Assembly (NCBI GenBank): GCA_964638815.1
Contig: CAZXBB010000174.1
Span: 1 to 6,241, forward strand
Reading direction: 5' to 3'
Source: CAZXBB01 sp964638815
GTDB lineage: Bacteria > Planctomycetota > Phycisphaerae > Phycisphaerales > SM1A02
DNA: 6,241 nucleotides
Below, in pieces: positions 1-4,907 of this stretch. A model generated the notes under the pieces. It saw only the letters and a program-made list of their open reading frames with translations, ran no database searches and was not told the origin of the DNA. Position 1 is the first letter of the stretch. Each line of letters opens with the position of its first letter. A program made the position numbers and the translations under genes.

Positions 1-24
1 GCCGCGTGTAGCGAGAAACGTCCG

Positions 25-741
25 ATGAACCCGAAACTGCCTGTCAACGGACCTCTCGCCTGGAGCGCGGCAAGCCTCCTCGCGATCGTCCTGATCATCG
101 CGATGACGCTTCCGGCGCTTGGCCGCGCCGCGCTCGGGCCCGGTCTCTCCGGCGCCGACGTCGACCACGACTTCGCGCGCCTGATGGACGAGCACGAGAC
201 GATGACGACCACGTACCGCGAACGCTTCGACGGGCGTTCGGTGTTCTTCAAGCCGCCGCGCAAGCCGCCGCCGGTCGTCTACGCTCCGCCTCCGCCGACC
301 CCGAAGCGCAACGAGCCCGCAGCGCCGCCGCCGCCGAAGCCGGAACCGACGCGTCCCGTCTACGCGGGCCCGTCCATCGGCGGCATCATCGGCGATCGCG
401 TCTACTTCGACGGCGATCTGCGCGTCGATGTCGGCCAGGAGATCAACGGCATCCAGGTGATCAGTGTCAACGCGCCGTGGGGCGCGACCGTGAAGTACCG
501 CGACTGGGAGTACGAACTGCCGCTGTTCGAGCACGCCGGATTCTTCGACGAGGAGGCCGCGGAGAGCGACACCAAGCTGGGCGGCTTCATCGAGGAAGAC
601 ACTCCCGTCAAGTCGAGCGACGACGACGAAGCGGCGGGGCTCGGCGCCGCGGTCCTGCCCGGAAGCGATGTCGCCGTGCCGGCGGCGTCGGCGAAGGTCC
701 GCGGAAGATCGCGAGCGACGCCGGTGACATCGGACGAGTAG
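25..741 (+). CDS. GspC/PilP-like inner-membrane protein linked to the secretin
   Basis: This 238-residue protein is probably the inner-membrane partner of the secretin encoded next. It has a short N-terminus and one hydrophobic helix at about residues 12-36, so it is predicted to be anchored with its C-terminus in the periplasm. Residues 37-75 form a polar segment. Residues 76-113 are strongly proline-rich (PPRKPPP, PPPPTP, PPPPKPEP), a linker able to cross the periplasm. Residues 115-170 (PSIGGIIGDRVYF, then VGQEINGIQVISV and a final YELPLF) have the small beta-domain pattern of the GspC homology region and PilP: a Gly-Ile-Ile-Gly start, a 'vGdxinG' turn and alternating hydrophobic strands. 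The tail (170-238) is acidic and looks disordered. No PDZ domain follows, unlike many GspC proteins, and the protein is shorter than typical GspC. The family call is inferred from this pattern and from the adjacent secretin gene; no alignment was made. The ATG at 25 is preceded by only a weak purine run (GAGAAA). A TAG at 9-11 may end an upstream gene of the same operon, which would leave 13 bp between them. Confidence 0.72.
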   Translation: MNPKLPVNGPLAWSAASLLAIVLIIAMTLPALGRAALGPGLSGADVDHDFARLMDEHETMTTTYRERFDGRSVFFKPPRKPPPVVYAPPPPTPKRNEPAAPPPPKPEPTRPVYAGPSIGGIIGDRVYFDGDLRVDVGQEINGIQVISVNAPWGATVKYRDWEYELPLFEHAGFFDEEAAESDTKLGGFIEEDTPVKSSDDDEAAGLGAAVLPGSDVAVPAASAKVRGRSRATPVTSDE

Positions 742-762
742 CAATTGACAGAAGGGTCCCGC

Positions 763-768
763 GGGAGG
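763..768 (+). promoter_or_regulatory. Strong Shine-Dalgarno GGGAGG before the upstream secretin ATG
   Basis: GGGAGG lies four bases upstream of the ATG at 773, which is close but usable spacing. It is by far the best ribosome-binding match near the secretin gene and the main argument for starting at 773. The same bases can pair locally with CCTCC at 777-781, placing the ATG in the loop. They can also pair at long range as CGGGAGG (762-768) with CCTCCCG (856-862). Either pairing would hide the site, so translation could be structure-controlled. That control is inference; the complementarity is seen directly. Confidence 0.5.
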
Positions 769-772
769 AAAT

Positions 773-3481
773 ATGCCCTCCGGGGCGACGTTCGGCCTGC
801 ACGCGCGGCTGCAGGCCGCCGATAAGAAAGACGGAAGGATCGATCCCGGGCCACGCCTCCCGGCCTTGACGAGAGACACTCCCTTGAATCGCACCCGACC
901 GTCCAAACAGGTACTCCTGCTGATCGCGAGCCTGCTGTTCGCGCTGCCGGGCGGCGCGGCTTCGGCGCAGGTCGCGCGGGACGACGATCCCAACGTCGAC
1001 GTGCGCACCACGCGTCGCCCCCTCGATGCCAAGCAGGTCAAGCTCGCCTTCAAGGAAGCGCCCATCGACGAAAAGATGTTCGCGTTCATCGCCGAGGCGA
1101 CGGGCAAGGTCGTCATGCCGGTGAACATCACCGTGGTCAAGAACAAGAAGATCACGCTGATCAACGACGAGTACATCGACCAGTCGGAGGCGCTCGACCT
1201 TCTCTTCCGGGCGTTCCGGCTCAACGACATCGGCGTCATCGAGAAGAAGGACGTGGTGATCATCGGCACCATCGAGCAGATCGTCACGGTCCGCGAAATG
1301 CCGATCCTCACCGCCGACGACGACATCTCGCACCGGCTCGACAGGGGCTCGCTCGTCGTCAAGATCTTCCGGCTCAACGAGGTGCGGGCGGCCGACGTCG
1401 GCGAGCGCCTCGAGGGGGCGGTCCCCAGCTTCGCCAACCTCACGATCGACGAGAACTCGAACCAGATCGTGGTGATGGGCACCATCGGCGAGAGCCAACA
1501 CCTCGGCCGGCTCATCACCGAGCTCGACCACCGCTTCGTCGAGCCCCAGACGGCGACCTTCCGGCTGGCATACGCCGACGCCACCGAGATCTCCGAGAAC
1601 ATCCTCGACCTCTTCGAGACCGATTCCTCGGGGACCGGCCGCACGACGGCCCGGACAGCGCGCACGGCCCGGGCCCGGACGGCGCGCCCCCAGGCGCCGC
1701 AGACCGCCGGCACCCCGGTCGGACCCGAGATCGAGATGCGCGTGACCGTCAACATCCAGCAGAACAGCCTCACCCTGTTCGCCATCCCGAGCGTGATCGA
1801 GCAGGTCGCGAAGCTGATCGACGAGGAGTGGGACCTCCCCCGCTCGCCGGGAACGTCGAAGATCTACACGCTCGTGTACACCGATCCGCTGAAGGTCGCC
1901 GAGAAGCTGAACAGCCTCCTCGGCGGCGGCTCCGGCAGCGGGTCGGGACGCACCACGGGGGGAGCCGCCCGCGCCGGCGGCGGCGCAGCCGGGGTGGAGC
2001 AGATCCTCTCGGGCATCTACAGCATCGAGGCGTACCCGGACACGAGCCAGCTTCTCGTCTTCTGCAAGACGGAGCAGAGCCTGACCTTCCTCGACCAGGT
2101 CATCGCCAGCCTCGATCAGCCCTCGACGATCGGGCTTCCCTTCGTCTCCGAGCTCAAGCATGCGAACGCGATCGAGCTCGCGGAAGAGCTGAACGCTCTG
2201 CTCTCCGAGGCCGGCGCCGGCGCGACGATCGAGCGTCCCGGCGAGGGCCTCTCCGGGCGGCCGGAAGGCGATACCGGGGGCGGCACGACCGGCACGACCA
2301 GCACCGCCGGCGAGGCGGGAACCATGAACTTCCCCTGGCAGCGCGGCGGACGCCAGCGCGACGACCAGAGCCCAGAGTCCTCGCTCATCGGGAAGGTCCG
2401 CATCGTCCCGATCGTGCGCCAGAACGCGCTCGCCGTGCTGTGCCCGGCCCCGCAGCGCGACGCGGTCGAGCGGCTCATCCAGTTCTTTGATCGTCCCGGA
2501 CGGCAGGTGATGATCTCCGCCATCATCGCCGAGGTCGAGCTCACCGACGATCTCGCGCTCGGGATCCGCTTCAGCAACAGCGACGACATCCTCGGCGGGG
2601 CCAACCCGGACTTCCGGCTCGGCAGCTCGCTCGACACGACGGCCCAGCGCAACCCGGCCTTCACCAACCCCGACTTCTTCGGCGACTTCTTCACGACATC
2701 GGTGCTCGACGCCGCGATCCCCATACGCGTCGCGATCCAGGCGCTCCAGCAGCACACGAACGTGCGCATCATCCAGGAGCCGGTCATCTTCACGGCCGAC
2801 AACCAGGAGGCGCTGTTCTTCGACGGCCAGGACATCCCGTTCATCACGAACACCGTCATCAACTCGCAGGGCAACCCGAACGACTCGTTCGAGTACCGCG
2901 AGGTCGGCGTCACCCTGAATGTCCGTCCCCGCATCACGGTCCAGCGCGACGTTGACCTCGAGATCCTCCTCGAGCTCTCGAGCATCGTGCCCGGCCAGAC
3001 TCTGTTCGGCGGCGCGATCGTCGACCGGCGCGAGACCCGCACGCACGTCGTCGTCAACAACGGGCAGACGATCGTGCTGTCCGGCATCCTGCGCGACACC
3101 GAGTCGAGGATCACACGCAAGATCCCGCTGCTCGGCGACCTCCCGTTCGTCGGTGAGCTGTTCAAGTCGCGCGAGAACACGGTGGCGACGACGGAGCTCA
3201 TCGCGTTCATCACGCCGCACGTCGTGGACAATCCCTCCGAGAACGACACGAACTTCCAGGTCGACTACCGCGACCGGCTCGACGAGATCGTCCGGCCCGT
3301 GGACGAAATCATGCAGGATCGCCTCGACAATCCCGAGTACTACCGCGAGCGGCTGCTGCCCCCGCGGCGCGAGCCGCCGACGAGCTACGGCCCCGAGGAG
3401 TTCGTGCCGGGCGACCCCGTCGGCGAGCGTCTGCTCGAGCCGGTGCCGCAGCAGCCGGCCCCCGCCGGCGACGGCGGCTGA
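773..3481 (+). CDS. gspD: GspD-type outer-membrane secretin
   Basis: This is a secretin, the multimeric outer-membrane channel of type II secretion and type IV pilus machines. The ATG at 773 gives 902 residues and has the strong Shine-Dalgarno. However, the N-terminal signal peptide (NRTRPSKQ, a hydrophobic stretch, then AASA before Gln) begins right at an in-frame TTG at 884, which would give 865 residues. Codons in 823-883 (AAA, GGA, AGG, AGA, CCA, ACT) are unlike the rest of the gene, so 884 may be the true start. Numbered from 884, the domains are: signal peptide 1-28; N0 about 52-132; four N1-like repeats at about 157-217, 224-319, 325-413 and 417-538; the secretin core about 540-785 with the signature IPLLGDLPFVGELF at 747-760; and a charged, proline-rich tail to 865. 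Repeats 2 to 4 carry low-complexity insertions. Length is in or above the upper range of the family. The GspC/PilP-like gene ends 31 bp before 773, which supports a joint operon. The family call is firm. GspD rather than PilQ is favoured by the several N1 repeats and the absence of an obvious AMIN domain. Confidence 0.93.
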   Translation: MPSGATFGLHARLQAADKKDGRIDPGPRLPALTRDTPLNRTRPSKQVLLLIASLLFALPGGAASAQVARDDDPNVDVRTTRRPLDAKQVKLAFKEAPIDEKMFAFIAEATGKVVMPVNITVVKNKKITLINDEYIDQSEALDLLFRAFRLNDIGVIEKKDVVIIGTIEQIVTVREMPILTADDDISHRLDRGSLVVKIFRLNEVRAADVGERLEGAVPSFANLTIDENSNQIVVMGTIGESQHLGRLITELDHRFVEPQTATFRLAYADATEISENILDLFETDSSGTGRTTARTARTARARTARPQAPQTAGTPVGPEIEMRVTVNIQQNSLTLFAIPSVIEQVAKLIDEEWDLPRSPGTSKIYTLVYTDPLKVAEKLNSLLGGGSGSGSGRTTGGAARAGGGAAGVEQILSGIYSIEAYPDTSQLLVFCKTEQSLTFLDQVIASLDQPSTIGLPFVSELKHANAIELAEELNALLSEAGAGATIERPGEGLSGRPEGDTGGGTTGTTSTAGEAGTMNFPWQRGGRQRDDQSPESSLIGKVRIVPIVRQNALAVLCPAPQRDAVERLIQFFDRPGRQVMISAIIAEVELTDDLALGIRFSNSDDILGGANPDFRLGSSLDTTAQRNPAFTNPDFFGDFFTTSVLDAAIPIRVAIQALQQHTNVRIIQEPVIFTADNQEALFFDGQDIPFITNTVINSQGNPNDSFEYREVGVTLNVRPRITVQRDVDLEILLELSSIVPGQTLFGGAIVDRRETRTHVVVNNGQTIVLSGILRDTESRITRKIPLLGDLPFVGELFKSRENTVATTELIAFITPHVVDNPSENDTNFQVDYRDRLDEIVRPVDEIMQDRLDNPEYYRERLLPPRREPPTSYGPEEFVPGDPVGERLLEPVPQQPAPAGDGG
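793..818 (+). other. Perfect 9-bp hairpin in the secretin leader
   Basis: CGGCCTGCA (793-801) and TGCAGGCCG (810-818) are exact reverse complements around an 8-base loop. This is a stable GC-rich stem. No T tract follows, so it is not a classical intrinsic terminator. It lies between the two candidate start codons of the secretin gene (773 and 884). The 10-bp palindrome GGATCGATCC follows at 837-846. The hairpin may be part of an mRNA leader structure or an ordinary GC-rich stem inside coding sequence. Confidence 0.45.
1640..1687 (+). repeat. Arg-Thr-Ala tandem repeat inside the secretin gene
   Basis: A degenerate 9-bp unit (CGC ACG GCC and variants such as CGG ACA GCG and CGG ACG GCG) encodes RTTARTARTARARTAR, residues 253-268 counted from the TTG at 884. 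The tract lies inside the second N1-like domain and is highly basic. Its start and end are coordinates of the repeated codons only; proline- and glycine-rich sequence continues the insertion to about 1725. Such short units can change copy number by slippage, so length may vary between strains. Confidence 0.7.
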
Positions 3482-3617
3482 AACCGCCCACGGTCCCGCC
3501 GTTTACGACTTCCCGTTGATCAATCCTCCGCTCCCGATCTCCGGCTTCCGATGCTCCGCTTCCCGTTCCCGTCGGGGAGCCGGACGCGGGAAGTGCGAAT
3601 CCGCGAGCGGGGCGCGG
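3482..3617 (+). terminator. C-rich spacer with imperfect hairpin, possible Rho-dependent terminator
   Basis: This 136-bp gap follows the secretin stop. From 3501 to 3570 I count 30 C and 12 G, a C-over-G bias typical of Rho loading sites and unlike the flanking genes. Related short motifs recur (TTCCCGTT at 3510 and again at 3560, CTTCCG at 3545). A stem follows: CTTCCCG (3559-3565) with CGGGAAG (3587-3593), extended by a G-U and a C-G pair, enclosing a small TCCC/GGGA hairpin (3567-3578). No T run follows, so an intrinsic terminator is unlikely. I see no convincing promoter here. The spacer may end the secretin transcript or form the leader of the lipoprotein gene. Confidence 0.35.
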
Positions 3618-4892
3618 ATGGGCGTCGCCCCGGTCGCCGGCGTCATCTGCTGCCTGCTGGGCGCCTGCGTGACGACCACGGACGCCCCGGACACGTCGGG
3701 CGCCGCGCGGCCCGCTCCCTCGCCCGAGATCCGCGAGCTCCTCGTGGGCGCGGAGGGCGCGGACGCGAATTCCGACGAACGCTCCGCCGCCCCGCCGACG
3801 ACCGCCTCGACGGCGGCCGGCGCGGACGATCGGACGCCGATCGAGTCGTACAGCGGACGCGCGCGGGCGGAGGTGCAGCCGCTCGGCACGATTCCCTACG
3901 ACAACATGACCCTGCCGCTGGCGAGCCCCGACGGGCGTCACCTCGCGACGCAGACGGGAATCGCACCGGACTGGGACACGATCCTCGCTGCACCGGGCGC
4001 GATGCCGCCGTTCGCGACGCGTATCGAGATCTACACGCTGCCGGACGGGGGCGCGGATCCCCCGCAGATGACCGCGACGGTGCCGGAGTCCGCGCTGCTC
4101 GGGCGATCATGCGACGACGAAGGCTTCCTCATCGAGGCCCCGCGCGCGGACGGGACGCGCTGGATCGGTCGCGCGGCGTGGGACACCGGCGAGGTCACCT
4201 GGCTGGTGCGCGAGGACGGCGCGGTGAGCGCATTCGCGACCCGGGCGGCCGACGGGAGCCTCGCGTGGTCGAGCGTCGGACTCGACGGTGAGCACTTCGA
4301 GCTCGTCGTGCGGCGCGACGGCCGGGAGTGGCGATTGCCGGCGCGCGGGAACGACTGGCTCATGCCGACGTGGTCGGCGACGACCAACCGCGACGGCACG
4401 CACGGGCTGTTCGCCCTCATGCTGCGCGGCGACATGATGGACGCCGTGCACATGGACGCATCGAGCGAGGAGCGCGCGTACCGGACGATTCAGCGTCTGC
4501 CGCTCGCCAACCGCAACGCCGGCGTGCAGACCGCCTACCAGACGGTGAACGCGCACATCACGATCCCCGGCGCGCCCGCCGCGGATCACGACACGCTGCC
4601 GTTCCTCCATCCGACCCGGCTGCGCTGCGCGGTGTGGACGCCGCCCGGGCCCGCGGCCCTCTTCGATGCGGGGTCCTTCGCGGTCGCCATCGATGCGAGC
4701 GATCCGTCGTTCGTGCTGATGTCCACGATGAAGGACCTCGTCCGGCGCCGGATCGACGAGGGACGCAGCCGCACCCGCCTGATCGCCGGCCCCCACGTCG
4801 CCCGGCCGACGCCCGGAAACGGCGGCTACGTGCTGCTCAATCCGCTGGACGGCGTGATCGGTGTGACGCGGATGCGGTTGCTCGGTCCGTAG
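3618..4892 (+). CDS. Predicted lipoprotein of unknown function, beta-propeller-like
   Basis: I do not recognise this 424-residue protein. It starts MGVAPVAGVICCLLGAC; the LGAC lipobox with Cys17 predicts cleavage by signal peptidase II and lipid attachment. There is no Asp after the cysteine (Val18), so an outer-membrane destination is likely. Residues 18-80 are a low-complexity Ala/Thr/Asp/Pro linker. The rest looks like one beta-rich domain: SPDG at 103-106, IEIYTLPDGG, WIGRAAWDTGEVTWLV, WSSVGLDGEHFELVV and WSATTNRDG at 252-260 resemble the strand-turn spacing of TolB/WD40-like propeller blades. No catalytic motif was recognised. The signal n-region lacks Lys or Arg, which is unusual. The next in-frame upstream start (TTG at 3516) would add 34 residues and looks worse, so ATG 3618 is preferred. 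Ribosome-binding match is weak (GAGCGGGG upstream). G/C-rich third positions support real coding. The transporter gene follows after 15 bp on the same strand. Confidence 0.72.
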   Translation: MGVAPVAGVICCLLGACVTTTDAPDTSGAARPAPSPEIRELLVGAEGADANSDERSAAPPTTASTAAGADDRTPIESYSGRARAEVQPLGTIPYDNMTLPLASPDGRHLATQTGIAPDWDTILAAPGAMPPFATRIEIYTLPDGGADPPQMTATVPESALLGRSCDDEGFLIEAPRADGTRWIGRAAWDTGEVTWLVREDGAVSAFATRAADGSLAWSSVGLDGEHFELVVRRDGREWRLPARGNDWLMPTWSATTNRDGTHGLFALMLRGDMMDAVHMDASSEERAYRTIQRLPLANRNAGVQTAYQTVNAHITIPGAPAADHDTLPFLHPTRLRCAVWTPPGPAALFDAGSFAVAIDASDPSFVLMSTMKDLVRRRIDEGRSRTRLIAGPHVARPTPGNGGYVLLNPLDGVIGVTRMRLLGP

Positions 4893-4894
4893 CT

Positions 4895-4900
4895 TATATT
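4895..4900 (+). promoter_or_regulatory. Candidate -10 box for leaderless transport gene mRNA
   Basis: TATATT stands in an AT-rich island (CTTATATT) within otherwise GC-rich sequence, directly after the lipoprotein stop (4890-4892). It matches the TANNNT pattern of a -10 element. The box ends seven bases before the ATG at 4908. Because transcription normally starts six to eight bases after the -10 box, the first transcribed base would fall on or beside the A of the ATG. There is no Shine-Dalgarno between 4893 and 4907, as expected for a leaderless message. No good -35 hexamer is seen at 16-18 bp spacing. The promoter is inferred from position and composition only. Confidence 0.45.
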
Positions 4901-4907
4901 GGCCGTC

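Noticed and set aside
789..842. Partial resemblance of the secretin leader to a glutamine (glnA) riboswitch: CGTTC followed later by GACGGAAG
   Set aside because: Only two short core pieces match; the conserved continuation after GACGGAAG differs, the stem arrangement does not fit, and the gene context is not nitrogen metabolism. A covariance-model search would settle it.
742..883. Cyclic di-GMP class I riboswitch before the secretin gene
   Set aside because: It would be attractive for a secretion or pilus gene, but the conserved core elements of that class were not found in the leader.
1828..2490. + strand open frame overlapping the secretin repeats
   Set aside because: Arg/Gly/Pro-rich shadow of the secretin in another frame; no start signal and no domain.
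608..3220. Long open frame on the - strand opposite the secretin gene
   Set aside because: Its translation is a monotonous Arg/Asp/Glu/Val/Leu composition typical of the antisense of high-GC genes, it has no recognisable domain, and it overlaps a certain secretin almost entirely.
2116..3249. Second - strand open frame within the secretin gene
   Set aside because: Ser/Arg/Pro-rich translation without domains, overlapping the secretin core domain on the other strand.
2919..3617. Extension of the lipoprotein reading frame upstream into the secretin gene
   Set aside because: The frame is open far upstream, but that part translates to Ser/Arg-rich sequence that is out of frame within the secretin; the lipobox signal starting at 3618 marks the real start.
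4878..4883. TTGCTC as a -35 element for the transporter promoter
   Set aside because: Only 11 bp separate it from TATATT, too short for a normal promoter spacer.
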